From positions 3,038,001 to 3,102,000 of the forward strand of contig NZ_CP054691.1 of assembly GCF_013348785.1 (NCBI RefSeq): DNA of 64,000 nt, read 5' to 3'. Below, piece by piece: positions 26,278-36,237 of the stretch (position 1 is its first letter; the number at the start of each line of letters is the position of its first letter). Below the pieces are notes generated by a model. That model ran no database searches. It had not been told where the DNA came from and saw nothing but the letters and a program-made list of their open reading frames with translations. Both the position numbers and the translations under genes were made by a program. This DNA comes from Gordonia sp. X0973. Lineage in GTDB: Bacteria > Actinomycetota > Actinomycetes > Mycobacteriales > Mycobacteriaceae.

Positions 26278-26405
26278 TGGTCGAGTGCCGACGAGGCGCT
26301 AGACGCGTTGGTCGAGTGCCGCCGAGGCGCTAGCCGAGAAGGTGTATCGAGACCGGTGTATCGAGACCGCGCTAGCCGAGAAGGCGTATCGAGACCCCGG
26401 CGCGA
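26278..26405. repeat. Dispersed repeat cluster (GGTCGAGTG...GCTAG...TATCGAGACC family)
   Basis: Two GGTCGAGTGCC units ending in GAGGCGCTAG, the second running on through GCTAGCCGAGAAGG to TGTATCGAGACC. A partial tandem duplication of the right end (GCTAGCCGAGAAGG and CGTATCGAGACC) follows. It lies between the convergent genes menJ and the YibE/F gene. Confidence 0.85.
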
Positions 26406-26414
26406 TCGGGGTGC

Positions 26415-27800
26415 TCAGTCGGCGCGCGGGCGGATCGTCACGAGCGCCGCCGCGACCGCGGTGGTCAGAGGCACCGATAGCGCGATCGCGATGCCGCCGA
26501 CGAAGGCGCGGGCCAATTCGATGGCCACCTGGTCGGTGGTCAGCAACGACCCGAAGGGCTGCGACGCCACCGAGAACAACAGCAGCAGTGGCAACGCGCT
26601 GCCCGCGTAGGCGAACACCAGGGTGTAGACGGTGCTGGCGATGTGGTCGCGGCCCACCCGCATCGCCGCGCGGAAGGTCGCGACGCGCGACGGCTCCCCC
26701 GCCGCGGCGAGTTCGAAGGTCGCCGATGCCTGGGTGATGGTCACGTCGTTGAGCACGCCGAGCGCGCCGATGATGAAGCCGGCGAGCAACAATCCCGTCA
26801 TCGAGATGGTGCCCTGGTAGATCTGCAGGCTCATCGCCTGATCGCCGGAGAGGCCGGCGATGTTCATGGTGCGGATCGCCAGCCAACTCAGCAGTCCGGC
26901 GAGGACCAGGGAGATCAGCGTTCCCAGCAGCGCGGCCGAGGTGCGCATGCTGACGCCGTGGGCCAGGTAGAGCACGACGATCAGAATGAGTGCCGCCGAG
27001 GTGACGGCCACGGCCACCGGCGAATGTCCCTGCAGGATCGACGGCAGCGTGAAGGCGCCGAGCACCCCGAACGCGAATACGAGGCCGATGACCGAGCGCA
27101 ATCCCTTCCACGCGGCGACCAGCACGATCGCGGCGACGAACAGCAGCGCCCAGACGAGAATCGCCCGACCGCGCGCGAAGTCGTAGAAGTTGTAGCGCGG
27201 CGAACCGTCGAGCCCGGGCGAGATGCTGAGCCGGATGGTGTTGTCCACGTGCAGGGTCGGCTGACCGGGCTGCGGGTTGTCGGCGGTGGCGGGGTCGAGT
27301 TTCGGCTGGTCGGGACCGGTACCCGACTGGGCGCGATTCGTCGGGATCTGCAACAGGACGAATTTGCCCTTGTCGGCGCCGGTGTCCAGGCGCACCGTCG
27401 ACGCATAGCACGGGCCGTCGGCGACGGCGGTCACCTCGAGCGCGGACTGATCGACCGCCTGCCCGACGACGGGACTGCTGCAATCGGCCCGTGTCTGCGC
27501 GACGACGGTGCCGGTGTCGGTGCGGATGGGTCCGCCGTCGGCGGAGCGGAACTGCATCGGGATCGGATGGTCACCACTCCCCGACGGCCACAGCACGCCC
27601 AGCCCGATCGCGACACCGACCGCCGCGATCCCCAGGAGCACGATCACGATCTTGCGGGCCGCGTCCCCGATGGGCACCGGCCCGTCGACGCCGTGGCTGT
27701 GACCGTGATGGTGTCCGGGCGCGGGCGCCGGGGTGGGGGCCGGCGCGGTCGAGCGCGTGACGTTGCGCGGTCGTGCGGGCGGCTCCAGGTGGTGGCTCAC
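26415..27800 (-). CDS. YibE/F-family membrane protein with His-rich N-terminus
   Basis: 461 residues. The cytoplasmic start is Pro/Ala-rich with a G-H-H-H-G-H-S-H-G stretch (about residues 29-37). One membrane helix leads to an extracytoplasmic beta-rich segment of about 130 residues. A block of about seven helices typical of YibE/F follows (I-G-A-L-G-V-L-N-D-V-T-I-T-Q-A). The family is thought to be a transporter or exporter but its substrate is unknown. The His stretch could bind metal. It lies 10 bp after menG in transcription order and may be in that operon. Confidence 0.82.
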   Translation of the reverse strand: MSHHLEPPARPRNVTRSTAPAPTPAPAPGHHHGHSHGVDGPVPIGDAARKIVIVLLGIAAVGVAIGLGVLWPSGSGDHPIPMQFRSADGGPIRTDTGTVVAQTRADCSSPVVGQAVDQSALEVTAVADGPCYASTVRLDTGADKGKFVLLQIPTNRAQSGTGPDQPKLDPATADNPQPGQPTLHVDNTIRLSISPGLDGSPRYNFYDFARGRAILVWALLFVAAIVLVAAWKGLRSVIGLVFAFGVLGAFTLPSILQGHSPVAVAVTSAALILIVVLYLAHGVSMRTSAALLGTLISLVLAGLLSWLAIRTMNIAGLSGDQAMSLQIYQGTISMTGLLLAGFIIGALGVLNDVTITQASATFELAAAGEPSRVATFRAAMRVGRDHIASTVYTLVFAYAGSALPLLLLFSVASQPFGSLLTTDQVAIELARAFVGGIAIALSVPLTTAVAAALVTIRPRAD

Positions 27801-27810
27801 GCGGCCAACG

Positions 27811-28557
27811 CTACTTCACGGCACTGTGCAGTGCCGCAATCCCGCCGGTGAGGTTGTGCCAATGCGCGCCGCGGAATCCGGCATCTCGGATCAAGCCGGC
27901 CAACCCCTCCTGATCGGGCCAGTCGCGGATCGATTCGGCCAGGTAGACGTAGGCGTCCGGGTTCGACGAGACGCGCGTGGCCACCTCCGGCAGCGCGCGC
28001 ATCAGGTACTCCAGGTAGACGGTCCGGAACGGGCGCCACGTCGGCGTGGAGAACTCGCAGATCACCAGGCGCCCGCCGGGGCGCAGGACTCGACGCATCT
28101 CGCTCAGCGCGAGCCCGACGTCGTTCACGTTGCGCAGTCCGAAGGAGATGGTCACCGCGTCGAAGGACTCGTCGGCGAAGGGCAGCGCGAGCGCATCGGC
28201 GGCGACCTTCGGCACGTCCCGGCTGGCTCCGGCCTTGAGCATCCCCAGCGAGAAATCGGCCGCGATCGCGGCGGCACCGCTCTTGGCCAATTCGACGGTC
28301 GAGACCGCGGTCCCGGCGGCGAGGTCGAGGACGATCTGGCCGGGGCGCAGGCCCAATGCGCGGCGGGTGGCCGCACGCCACCGCCGGTCCTGGCCGAAGG
28401 ACAGCACCGTGTTGGTCAGGTCGTACCGCTTGGCCACCCCGTCGAACATGGAGGCCACCTCGTCGGGCCGCTTGGCCAGGTCGGCGCGGTCGCCGGGGTG
28501 GGCACCACGGTCGGCGCGGTCGCCGGGGGAATCGCTGCGGTCGGCGCGGTCAGTCAT
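27811..28557 (-). CDS. menG: Demethylmenaquinone methyltransferase
   Basis: 248 residues. After a repetitive Asp/Arg-rich N-terminus of about 30 residues, the UbiE/MenG fold starts at [19 protein letters not shown]-binding motif I is V-L-D-L-A-A-G-T-A, and the second signature is [15 protein letters not shown]. It methylates demethylmenaquinone, the last ring-modifying step. It is downstream of mgtA, in the same order as Rv0557-Rv0558. Confidence 0.94.
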   Translation of the reverse strand: MTDRADRSDSPGDRADRGAHPGDRADLAKRPDEVASMFDGVAKRYDLTNTVLSFGQDRRWRAATRRALGLRPGQIVLDLAAGTAVSTVELAKSGAAAIAADFSLGMLKAGASRDVPKVAADALALPFADESFDAVTISFGLRNVNDVGLALSEMRRVLRPGGRLVICEFSTPTWRPFRTVYLEYLMRALPEVATRVSSNPDAYVYLAESIRDWPDQEGLAGLIRDAGFRGAHWHNLTGGIAALHSAVK

Positions 28558-28599
28558 GCCACAAACGGTAGCCGCAGGCGGGTGGCGCGTCGCGGGCGG

Positions 28600-29772
28600 T
28601 CAGCCGGCGAGCGGGGTCGGCGTCTGCGCCTCCCGCGACGCGACGACGGCCCGGTAGTGGCTCAACAGCTCGTCGCACACCGAAGACCACGTGCGGTTGC
28701 GCACACGGGCCAGCCCGGAGGCGCCGAACCGGGCCCGGGTCACCGGGTCGCGCAGCGAGTCGATGGCGCCGGGCAGCGCGTCGGAGAAACGGACCGGGTC
28801 GAGCAGGAATCCGGTGCGGCAGTGCGCGATCAGATCGCGCGGTCCACCGGCGTCGGGTCCGACGACGGGCAGGCCGCTGGCCATCGCCTCCTGGATGGTC
28901 TGGCAGAAGGTCTCATGCGCCCCGGCGTGGACGAAGACGTCGAAGCTCGCGTAGGCCCGGGCCAGTTCCGCGCCGTGCAGCGCACCGGTGAAGATCGCGC
29001 CGGGCAGCTGCTTGACCAGTTGGTCGCGCTGCGGACCGTCGCCGACGATGACCAGGCGGACCGTCGGGTCGGCGGCAAGCGGGGCCAGCTTCTGCACGTC
29101 CTTCTCCGGGGCGAGACGGCCGACGAAACCGATGACGAGCGGGCGCTGCCGATCGTCGTCGTGGTCGGCGCCGGACCACTGCGCGACGAGGTCGGCGTCG
29201 GAATGCTCCGGGCCGAACAGCCCGAGGTCCACGCCGCGACCCCAGCGGTGGACCCGGGGGATGCCGTGTGCCCGCAGGTCGGCGGCGGTGGCGCTCGACG
29301 GGGCCAGCGTCCGGTCGCAGGCCGAGTGCAGCCGACGGAGGTAGCGCCACGCGGCGCGCGAGGTGAAGTTGGCGCGATAGCTGGCGGCGAAGCCGGCGAC
29401 ATCGGTCTGGAAGACGGCCACCGACGGCAGCCGGAGACGGCGGGCGGCGTAGGCGCCCGCACCGCCGAGGACGAACGGGGAGGCCAGATGCACCACGTCG
29501 GGGGCGAAGTCGCGCAGCGCGCGGTGCACCGTGGGCGTCGGCACGCCCACCGGGAGCGACGGGACGCCGGGCACCATGATCGCCGGGACGTGGCGGACCG
29601 GGGTGCGTCGACCGGCGAGGTCCGGGCCGGACGGTTGGCCCCGCGGGGTGTCCGGCGCGATGACGAGCGCCTCGTGACCGTGGGCCTCGAGGTGGTCGAC
29701 GACGCGCAGCACCGAATTGGTCACTCCGTTGACCTGCGGCAGGAAACTCTCGGAAACAATGGCCACTCGCAT
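28600..29772 (-). CDS. mgtA: GDP-mannose-dependent alpha-mannosyltransferase, MgtA-like (GT4)
   Basis: 390 residues with a GT-B fold. The N-terminal motif is V-S-E-S-F-L-P-Q-V-N-G-V-T-N-S-V, and the donor-site motifs are F-V-G-R-L-A-P-E-K-D and H-E-T-F-C-Q-T-I-Q-E-A-M-A-S-G-L-P-V-V. The mycobacterial gene at this position (Rv0557) makes mannosylated glycolipid core for lipoglycans. Placement between menD and menG matches that locus, which supports the MgtA call. Confidence 0.85.
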   Translation of the reverse strand: MRVAIVSESFLPQVNGVTNSVLRVVDHLEAHGHEALVIAPDTPRGQPSGPDLAGRRTPVRHVPAIMVPGVPSLPVGVPTPTVHRALRDFAPDVVHLASPFVLGGAGAYAARRLRLPSVAVFQTDVAGFAASYRANFTSRAAWRYLRRLHSACDRTLAPSSATAADLRAHGIPRVHRWGRGVDLGLFGPEHSDADLVAQWSGADHDDDRQRPLVIGFVGRLAPEKDVQKLAPLAADPTVRLVIVGDGPQRDQLVKQLPGAIFTGALHGAELARAYASFDVFVHAGAHETFCQTIQEAMASGLPVVGPDAGGPRDLIAHCRTGFLLDPVRFSDALPGAIDSLRDPVTRARFGASGLARVRNRTWSSVCDELLSHYRAVVASREAQTPTPLAG

Positions 29773-29844
29773 ACCGTCAGTGTCGACGGGTCGGGCGGCG
29801 CATCGGTGGTGCGAACACGAAATCCCGATGAACGCGCGACCAAT

Positions 29845-30345
29845 TCACACTCGCGGTTCGACGGCCTTCTCGTCGACGGATTCGCCGCCCGTCTCCGCAT
29901 CGTCGAGACGGGCGGCATCGGCGCGGATCCGGCGGCGTCCGGCCTCGGCGACCACCACCATCAGGAGGGCGATCACCGCCCAGGAGCCGACGATCACCGA
30001 TAGGCACGGGATGATCGCGATTTTCGCGCTGCGACCGGTGGGCCGGGCCAACCCGTCGGGGTTCGACGCGTCGTAGTCCACCGAGATCCGTTGCCCCACC
30101 GCGAGATCGGTCGGGTAGAGCAGGCCCAGCTGGGGATTGTGGAATTTGCCGTCGGCGGTGAAGAAACCGACCGCGGCGTGCCGCCGATCCGCCGAGGAGA
30201 CCTCGGCCACCGTCGTCGCCTTGTGCGCGTTGATCTGGTGGTCGTTCTTCACGCATCCGACGAACAGGAAGCAGGCCATGAGGGTCAGCGTCGTCCCGAC
30301 GACGAGCAGCGCGATCTGCACGATGCGCTGGGCGGTCGGGTTCAT
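29845..30345 (-). CDS. DUF3592-like membrane protein (Rv0556-like)
   Basis: 166 residues. It has one membrane helix near the N-terminus (residues 8-30), a small extracytoplasmic beta domain with V-G-Q-R-I-S-V-D-Y-D-A-S-N-P, a pattern typical of DUF3592 proteins, and a second helix (I-I-P-C-L-S-V-I-V-G-S-W-A-V-I-A). The C-terminal tail is charged. Function unknown. It lies 9 bp after menD, matching the position of Rv0556. Confidence 0.75.
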   Translation of the reverse strand: MNPTAQRIVQIALLVVGTTLTLMACFLFVGCVKNDHQINAHKATTVAEVSSADRRHAAVGFFTADGKFHNPQLGLLYPTDLAVGQRISVDYDASNPDGLARPTGRSAKIAIIPCLSVIVGSWAVIALLMVVVAEAGRRRIRADAARLDDAETGGESVDEKAVEPRV

Positions 30346-30354
30346 GGGCTCAGG

Positions 30355-32040
30355 TTACCCGGCGAGCCGCGCCGCGATCGCGGCGTGGACCTCGCGCAGC
30401 ACGGTGCGGTCGGTGGCCACCTCGAGCACGATCGGACAGGGCGCCCCGGTGGCGGGAGCCGCGAGCGCGTCGCCCAACTCCTCGACCGTGAGCCGGCGGT
30501 GCCCGACTCGCACTCCCGCACAGAGTGCGGCCAGATCGGTGTGGTGCGGGGTGCCGAAGATCCGTTCGTAGGCACCGGCGTAGGCGTCGCCGTTGAACCG
30601 CGGATCGCCCTGTTCCAGGAGTCCGAAGATGCCGCCGCCGTCGTCGTTGGCGACGACGATCCGCAGGTCGGCCGGACGCGGCTCCCCCGGCCCGATGATC
30701 AACCCGGTGGTGTCGTGGATGAAGGTGAGGTCGCCCATCAACGCCACCGTGCCCGTCGAGCCGGGGCCTCCGGCCGCGTCGCCGTCGGCGGCCAGCGCGG
30801 CGCCGATAGCCGTCGAATTCGTCCCGTCGATCCCGGCCACGCCCCGGTTGGACAGCACCCGCGCGCCCGGGTCGATGACGGCGGCCAGCGCCACGTCGCG
30901 GATGGGGTTGGAGGCGCCGAGGAACAGTTGCCGTTCCGGTCCGACCGCCCGCCCGACGGCCGCGGCGACGTGCAGACCGGTCACCGCGGGGGTGTCGGCG
31001 AGGACGGCGGATACCGCCCCGACCGTGCGACGGTGCGCTTGCGCGCAGTCGGCGAGCCATGCGTCTCGGGGCGCGCCGACGGGTTCGGCCCGCGTCCCGG
31101 TGGAGACCACGTTGCCGGAGACGTCCGGCCAGCGCGGACCGGTGGTGATCGCGTGGACCGCGACGTCCGGGTCGGCGAGCAGCCGGGAGACGTCCCGGTG
31201 CAGGGTCGGCCGCCCGCAGATGATCGCCTGCCGCGGCTTGACGGCGCGCAAGGCCAACGGGTGCAGCGGGTTGTCCGGAACCGGTGCGGTCGGCTCGGCG
31301 ACGGTCGGCAGTCCGGCCAGTTCCGGGTTGGCCCCGGCGCCGTGGCCCGCGATGACCACGGTGTCGAGACTCAGATCGATCGGCACCGGGATGTCGAGCC
31401 GGCCGGCCGGGGCGTAGGTCCACGGCTGGCCGTCGGGGCGGCCGGCGAAGGCGCCCAGATCGGCGTCGGACGGGTCCTGCGGGTCGGGGACGAGCGGTTC
31501 GCGCAGCGGGATGTCGAACTGAACGGGGCCGGCGTTGCCGGTGCGCGCGCCGCGGGCCGCGGCCAGAACCCGGCCGACCGCCGAGCGCCACTGACTGTTG
31601 GTGTCGACGCCGTCCTCGGCGAGTCCGATGCTGATCGCCGCGCGCACCTGGGTGCCGAACAGCCCGAACTGCTCCACCGTCTGATTGGCCCCGGAACCGA
31701 GCAGTTCATACGGACGGTTCGCGCTGACGACGACGAGCGGGACCCGGGCGTAGTTCGCCTCGAAGACCGCGGGGCTCACGTTGGCGACTGCGGTTCCGCT
31801 GGTCAGCACGATGGGCACCGGTCGACGTGAGGACACCGCGAGGCCCAGTGCGAGGTATCCGGCGGATCGCTCGTCGATGCGCACGTGCAGCCGGATCCGC
31901 CCGGCGGCGTCGGCGGCGTGCAGCGCGAAGGCCAGGGGCGCGTTGCGCGAACCGGGGCACAGGACCGCGTCGGTCACGCCACCGCGGATCATCTCGTCGA
32001 CGATGACCCGGCCCTGCAACGTCGACGGGTTGATCGGCAT
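30355..32040 (-). CDS. menD: SEPHCHC synthase MenD
   Basis: 561 residues. The ThDP-enzyme N-terminal half begins with [14 protein letters not shown] and [14 protein letters not shown]. The C-terminal ThDP-binding motif is [13 protein letters not shown] then N-D-D-G-G-G-I-F. MenD joins 2-oxoglutarate to isochorismate, the first committed step of menaquinone synthesis. It leads the menD-DUF3592-mgtA-menG series. menC, which sits near menD in M. tuberculosis, is not in this window. Confidence 0.95.
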   Translation of the reverse strand: MPINPSTLQGRVIVDEMIRGGVTDAVLCPGSRNAPLAFALHAADAAGRIRLHVRIDERSAGYLALGLAVSSRRPVPIVLTSGTAVANVSPAVFEANYARVPLVVVSANRPYELLGSGANQTVEQFGLFGTQVRAAISIGLAEDGVDTNSQWRSAVGRVLAAARGARTGNAGPVQFDIPLREPLVPDPQDPSDADLGAFAGRPDGQPWTYAPAGRLDIPVPIDLSLDTVVIAGHGAGANPELAGLPTVAEPTAPVPDNPLHPLALRAVKPRQAIICGRPTLHRDVSRLLADPDVAVHAITTGPRWPDVSGNVVSTGTRAEPVGAPRDAWLADCAQAHRRTVGAVSAVLADTPAVTGLHVAAAVGRAVGPERQLFLGASNPIRDVALAAVIDPGARVLSNRGVAGIDGTNSTAIGAALAADGDAAGGPGSTGTVALMGDLTFIHDTTGLIIGPGEPRPADLRIVVANDDGGGIFGLLEQGDPRFNGDAYAGAYERIFGTPHHTDLAALCAGVRVGHRRLTVEELGDALAAPATGAPCPIVLEVATDRTVLREVHAAIAARLAG

Positions 32041-32079
32041 GGCGTCCAGTCTGGCACGCGCCGGGACTAGGGTTGCGGC

Positions 32080-32331
32080 GTGGTTTCCGCTCTTCTCTCG
32101 ATCACCTTCGCCTGCGGCTTGTTCATCGCCGCGGCCCACGTGATCAACCGGCGATTCGTCGCGCCCGTCTACGACGTGCTCGCCAACCTCACCGCCTTCG
32201 CGTGCGCATCGGCCGCCTCCGCCCTGCTCCGGCACTGGGTGCCGGCGGCCCTGTCGGCCTTCGCCTTCCTCTGCTGGGTGGCCTTGGCCGTCCGAACCTT
32301 CACCCACCTGCGCGGTAGTCGATCGATCTGA
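32080..32331 (+). CDS. Small two-helix membrane protein
   Basis: 83 residues from GTG 32080, 39 bp from the divergent menD start. Two hydrophobic segments (about residues 2-22 and 52-72) surround a short linker. I do not recognise the family. The codon use is consistent with real coding sequence, but there is no clear Shine-Dalgarno site, so it may be leaderless. Confidence 0.5.
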   Translation: MVSALLSITFACGLFIAAAHVINRRFVAPVYDVLANLTAFACASAASALLRHWVPAALSAFAFLCWVALAVRTFTHLRGSRSI

Positions 32332-32334
32332 GGT

Positions 32335-32465
32335 GGTCGATCCGGGGTGGTCGAGATCTCGATACGACCGCTCCTTCGTCGCGGTCACTCGATCCGGCGG
32401 TGGATCCGAGGCGCCAGCCGAGGAACCGTATCGAGACCCCGCCAGCCGAGGAACCCGGAATCCCC
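32335..32465. repeat. Variant of the dispersed repeat family
   Basis: TCTCGATACGACCGCTCC followed by TTCGTCGCGGTCACTCGATCC, then GGATCCGAGGCGCCAGCCG to GTATCGAGACC and a partial copy GCCAGCCGAGGAACC. This version has GCCAGC in place of GCTAGC. The unit at 44482 is its reverse complement type. Confidence 0.75.
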
Positions 32466-32499
32466 GGACCGCAGGGGCCCGGGCGCCCACAATCAGAGC

Positions 32500-33117
32500 A
32501 TGGGTTACTACGAGGACCACATCCTGCCGCACGTCGTCCAACTCACCTGCGGGATGCCGGCGATGCGCAAGATCCGCCGCAAGGCGACCGTCGGGATGAG
32601 CGGCGACATCATCGAGATCGGTTTCGGCGCGGGCAACAACGTCGGTTGCTATCCCGACGAGGTGACGTCGGTGACGGCGATCGAGCCGTCGGACACCGCG
32701 TGGGAGATGGCTGCCGACGCGGTGAAATCCAGTTCCGTGCCCATCAGGCGTGGCGGGCTCGACGGCCAACGACTGCCCTTCGACGACGACGTGTTCGACG
32801 CCGCGCTGTCGACCTACACCATGTGCACGATCCCCGACCTGCCCACCGCCCTGGCCGAGTTGCGCCGCGTCGTCAAACCGGGCGGCTCGCTGTATTTCCT
32901 GGAACACGGCCGTGCCCCCGACGAGAAGGTGCGGCGCTGGCAGCGCCGACTGGAGCCGCTGCAGAAACGTCTGGGCGGCGGCTGCCATTTGACCCGCGAC
33001 ATCCCGGCCCTGCTCGCCGACGCCGGATGGGAGCCGGTCAACCTGGAGCAGTTCTACGCGACCAAGACGCCGAAGACTTTCGGCGCGTTGTCGCTCGGCG
33101 TGGCATCGGCCGCCTGA
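32500..33117 (+). CDS. Class I SAM-dependent methyltransferase
   Basis: 205 residues from ATG 32500. Motif I is [11 protein letters not shown], the post-I region is V-T-A-I-E-P-S-D, and the later strand is [18 protein letters not shown]. It belongs to the methyltransferase-11 group; similar actinobacterial proteins act on small molecules or lipids, but no substrate can be assigned. Upstream sequence is a repeat, so its promoter may lie within or beside that repeat. Confidence 0.83.
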   Translation: MGYYEDHILPHVVQLTCGMPAMRKIRRKATVGMSGDIIEIGFGAGNNVGCYPDEVTSVTAIEPSDTAWEMAADAVKSSSVPIRRGGLDGQRLPFDDDVFDAALSTYTMCTIPDLPTALAELRRVVKPGGSLYFLEHGRAPDEKVRRWQRRLEPLQKRLGGGCHLTRDIPALLADAGWEPVNLEQFYATKTPKTFGALSLGVASAA

Positions 33118-33186
33118 CCCGGGCGCACCCGGATCTCCGCCCCGGGTAGGACGCGCCCCACCGACGCGGCCGATAGGGTGACGGCC

Positions 33187-34425
33187 ATGAGTCGCGAATT
33201 CGACATCGTTGTCTATGGCGTCACCGGCTTCGTCGGTGAGCTGACCGCCCGCTATCTGGCCGGGGCCGCCCCGGCGGGAACCCGGATCGCCCTGGCCGGG
33301 CGTTCGGAGGAGAAGTTGGCCGCCGTCCGGGAGCGGCTCGGCGCCGCCGCCGCGCAGTGGCCGCTCATCGTCGCCGACTCCGACCGGCCCTCGACGCTCG
33401 ACGCGATGGTGGCCCGCACCCAGGTGATCTGCACGACCGTCGGCCCCTACCTGCGCTACGGCGAGGCGCTGGTCACCGCCGCCGCGTCGGCCGGCACCGA
33501 CTACGTCGACCTCACCGGCGAAGTCCCGTTCGTGCGCTACTCCATCGACAAGGCCGGCGAGACCGCCGCGGCCACCGGCGCCCGGATCGTGCACGCCTGC
33601 GGCTTCGACTCCATCCCCTCCGACCTCGGCACCTATCTGCTGCACCGCCAGGCGCAGGCCGACGGCGCGGGCACGCTGGGCGATACGACGATGGTCGTAA
33701 CCTCGATGCGCGGCATGGCGTCGGGCGGCACCATCGACTCGGTCCGCGTCATCGCCGAGCAGGCCCGCGACGCCGCGACGCGCAATCTGCTGCTCAACCC
33801 GCAGGCCCTCTCGTCGGGACCCGGCGAGATCCCGCGCGCCGACCGCCGCTCCGAGCCGAGCGACGCGGCGCTGGTGCGGGCGTCGACCATCGATTCGTCG
33901 CTGCGCGGGACCTGTGCGCCGTTCTTCATGGCCTCGTTCAACACCCGGATCGTGCGGCGCTCCGGCAGCCTGCTCGATTACGGCCCCGACTTCCACTACG
34001 GCGAGGTCATGTCCACCGGTCGCCTACCCGTGGTGTCGACGATCGCGTCGGCGGCCGTCGCCGCCGGCCTGGGCGTCGGACTCGGCGCGATGTCCTTCCG
34101 GCCAACCCGTGCCCTCCTCGACAAGGTGCTGCCCAAGCCGGGCGAGGGACCCGACGAGAAGTCCCGCGACAAGGGCCATTTCGCGGTGCAGACCTTCACC
34201 ACGACGTCGAGCGGGCGCCGCTATCGCAGCGAGATGGTGGCCCAGGGCGATCCCGGGTACAAGGCGACGTCGGTGATGCTGGGCGAGTCGGCGCTGGCGT
34301 TGGCCCTCGACCGCGACAAGCTGCCCGAGCGTTCCGGGGTCCTCACCCCGGCCGTCGCGATGGGCGATGTCCTCGCCGATCGGCTCCAGGCGGCCGGCTT
34401 CACCATCGGCGTGCGCGAACTCTGA
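33187..34425 (+). CDS. Saccharopine dehydrogenase-like NADP-binding protein (trans-acting enoyl reductase type)
   Basis: 412 residues. The Rossmann N-terminus reads [19 protein letters not shown], followed by A-G-R-S-E-E-K-L and [11 protein letters not shown]. This is the Rv2449c/Rv2953-like family; Rv2953 reduces enoyl intermediates in phthiocerol and phenolglycolipid synthesis in trans. The substrate here is unknown. ATG 33187 has a weak site. An upstream in-frame GTG (33178) adds three residues. Confidence 0.82.
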   Translation: MSREFDIVVYGVTGFVGELTARYLAGAAPAGTRIALAGRSEEKLAAVRERLGAAAAQWPLIVADSDRPSTLDAMVARTQVICTTVGPYLRYGEALVTAAASAGTDYVDLTGEVPFVRYSIDKAGETAAATGARIVHACGFDSIPSDLGTYLLHRQAQADGAGTLGDTTMVVTSMRGMASGGTIDSVRVIAEQARDAATRNLLLNPQALSSGPGEIPRADRRSEPSDAALVRASTIDSSLRGTCAPFFMASFNTRIVRRSGSLLDYGPDFHYGEVMSTGRLPVVSTIASAAVAAGLGVGLGAMSFRPTRALLDKVLPKPGEGPDEKSRDKGHFAVQTFTTTSSGRRYRSEMVAQGDPGYKATSVMLGESALALALDRDKLPERSGVLTPAVAMGDVLADRLQAAGFTIGVREL

Positions 34426-34431
34426 CTTCCT

Positions 34432-34489
34432 CCCGCACTTTTCGCTTCCTCCCGCAGAAGTTTCGTCGGGAAGAACGGAAAAGTGCGGG
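34432..34489. terminator. Bidirectional hairpin between convergent genes
   Basis: An 11-bp perfect stem (CCCGCACTTTT at 34432-34442 with AAAAGTGCGGG at 34479-34489) encloses a second, smaller inverted repeat (CTTCCTCCCG with CGGGAAG). It lies between the plus-strand reductase and the minus-strand thioesterase and can act in both directions. Confidence 0.7.
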
Positions 34490-34501
34490 GGGAACGCGAC
34501 C

Positions 34502-35131
34502 TTACGGCTGACCCGGCCGCAGGGCGATGAACAAGGACTCGAGGTCGGCGCACAGGCGGTCGCCGTCGTGCAGCGTCCCGGCGATGAACAGCTTGCGGTC
34601 GTCGCGCTTATCCACCCAGGTGCGCATCGTCAGCTTGGTGTCGAGCGGGGTGAGCGAGCGGTAGTTCACCTTCAGGTACGCGGTGCGGCAGACGCCGTTG
34701 ACGGCGAGGGCGCCGGCCATCCCGCCGAGATCGTCGAAGGCGAGGGCGACCTGACCGCCGTGCGCGACGCCGTTGCCGCCGAGGTGGTAGGGCCGGAACC
34801 ACACCGTCGCCTCCACGCCGTCGGGGCTGGCAGCGGTGACCTCGTACGGCGGGAGCGTGATGTTGCCGCGCGCGGGCAGGTCGATGCGAGTGCCCGCCGG
34901 GCTGGTCCATTCGTCGACGAGGTGCTCGTCGAGTTTGGCGTTCAGATCGCGCAGCGTGGCGACGGCCTCGACCGCCAGCTCGTCGGTCGGGCAGGCATAG
35001 CGCACCTTGTCCATGAGGGTGCGGACCTGCTCGCTGAACTCGGCGTAGTGCGGCCCGCCGCGCTCGGTGGAGACGTCGAGCACGGCCCGGAAACCGCCCT
35101 CGTGGGGGGTTTGTGGCGACGTGTCACTCAT
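34502..35131 (-). CDS. PaaI-type hot-dog thioesterase
   Basis: 209 residues. The second half is a single hot-dog domain with Y-H-L-G-G-N-G-V-A-H-G-G-Q-V-A-L-A-F-D-D, where the H-G-G and following Asp form the 4HBT/PaaI active site. The first ~90 residues are helical. It probably hydrolyses an acyl-CoA. Placed divergently 71 bp from menB, so a role in clearing DHNA-CoA (the missing thioesterase step) is possible but not shown. Confidence 0.78.
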   Translation of the reverse strand: MSDTSPQTPHEGGFRAVLDVSTERGGPHYAEFSEQVRTLMDKVRYACPTDELAVEAVATLRDLNAKLDEHLVDEWTSPAGTRIDLPARGNITLPPYEVTAASPDGVEATVWFRPYHLGGNGVAHGGQVALAFDDLGGMAGALAVNGVCRTAYLKVNYRSLTPLDTKLTMRTWVDKRDDRKLFIAGTLHDGDRLCADLESLFIALRPGQP

Positions 35132-35202
35132 TTCCCCACGTTAACGCCACGGCTCGACGGCTCCCACCCAGGCCCCCGGTCATTGCCCGATAGGCTGGGC
35201 GC

Positions 35203-36153
35203 ATGAGCGATTCCAACCCGTTCGATCCGTCCCAGTGGCAGCCGGTCGACGGCTTCGAGAACCTGACCGACATCACCTACCACCGCCACGTCGGGGAGGG
35301 CCGGGCCAACGGGATCGTGCGCATCGCCTTCGACCGGCCGGAGGTCCGCAACGCCTTCCGACCGCATACCGTCGACGAGCTGCACCGCACCCTCGACCAT
35401 GCGCGCCGCACGCCGTATGTCGGGACGGTGCTGCTCACCGGCAACGGGCCGTCACCGAAGGACGGCGGCTGGGCGTTCTGCAGCGGCGGCGACCAGCGGA
35501 TCCGCGGCCGCTCGGGATACCAGTACGCGACGAGCCACGACGACGACGTGGCGGCGGCGGGCAGCGATACCGTCGACCAGGCGCGCGTGAAGGCCGAGGG
35601 CGGGCGGCTGCACATCCTCGAGGTGCAGCGCCTGATCCGCACCATGCCCAAGGTCGTGATCGCCGTCGTCAACGGATGGGCGGCCGGCGGCGGGCACTCA
35701 CTGCACGTCGTCTGCGACCTCACGCTCGCCTCGCGGGAGCACGCCCGCTTCAAGCAGACCGACGCCGACGTTGGTTCGTTCGACGCCGGGTACGGCAGCG
35801 CCTATCTGGCCAAACAGGTGGGACAGAAATTCGCCCGCGAGATCTTCTTCCTCGGCGAGTCCTACGACGCGGAGACCATGCACCGGATGGGGGCGGTCAA
35901 CCGCGTCGCGGACCACGCCGAGTTGGAGAACACCGCCATCGAGTGGGCGCGGGCGATCAACTCGAAGTCGCCGACGGCGCAGCGCATGTTGAAGTTCGCC
36001 TTCAACCTGGCCGACGACGGGCTGATGGGCCAGCAGGTCTTCGCCGGGGAGGCGACCCGCCTGGCCTACATGACCGACGAGGCCGTCGAGGGCCGCGACG
36101 CCTTCCTGGAGAAGCGGCCGCCCAACTGGGACGAGTACCCCTACTACTACTGA
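35203..36153 (+). CDS. menB: 1,4-dihydroxy-2-naphthoyl-CoA synthase MenB
   Basis: 316 residues, crotonase fold. The MenB-specific motif F-C-S-G-G-D-Q-R-I-R-G-R-S-G-Y-Q-Y, the oxyanion segment W-A-A-G-G-G-H-S-L and S-F-D-A-G-Y-G-S-A-Y-L distinguish it from ordinary enoyl-CoA hydratases. It closes the naphthoate ring from OSB-CoA. The C-terminal P-P-N-W-D-E-Y-P-Y-Y-Y is characteristic of MenB. ATG 35203. Confidence 0.96.
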   Translation: MSDSNPFDPSQWQPVDGFENLTDITYHRHVGEGRANGIVRIAFDRPEVRNAFRPHTVDELHRTLDHARRTPYVGTVLLTGNGPSPKDGGWAFCSGGDQRIRGRSGYQYATSHDDDVAAAGSDTVDQARVKAEGGRLHILEVQRLIRTMPKVVIAVVNGWAAGGGHSLHVVCDLTLASREHARFKQTDADVGSFDAGYGSAYLAKQVGQKFAREIFFLGESYDAETMHRMGAVNRVADHAELENTAIEWARAINSKSPTAQRMLKFAFNLADDGLMGQQVFAGEATRLAYMTDEAVEGRDAFLEKRPPNWDEYPYYY

Positions 36154-36218
36154 GTTCCACTGTTCGAGCCGCTGCTGCCGGAGTTGAGACCGAACCCACA
36201 ATTGGCAGGTCGGAACGG

Positions 36219-36237
36219 TTAGGTTAGCCTGACCGAC
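36219..36237 (+). promoter_or_regulatory. DtxR/IdeR-type iron box overlapping a -10 element
   Basis: TTAGGTTAGCCTGACCGAC matches 15 of 19 positions of the IdeR/DtxR consensus TTAGGTTAGGCTAACCTAA and ends at the base before the ATG (36238). A TANNNT -10 hexamer, TAGCCT (36225-36230), lies inside it, placing the predicted +1 at the start codon. The arrangement implies a leaderless mRNA repressed by iron-loaded IdeR. Confidence 0.72.
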
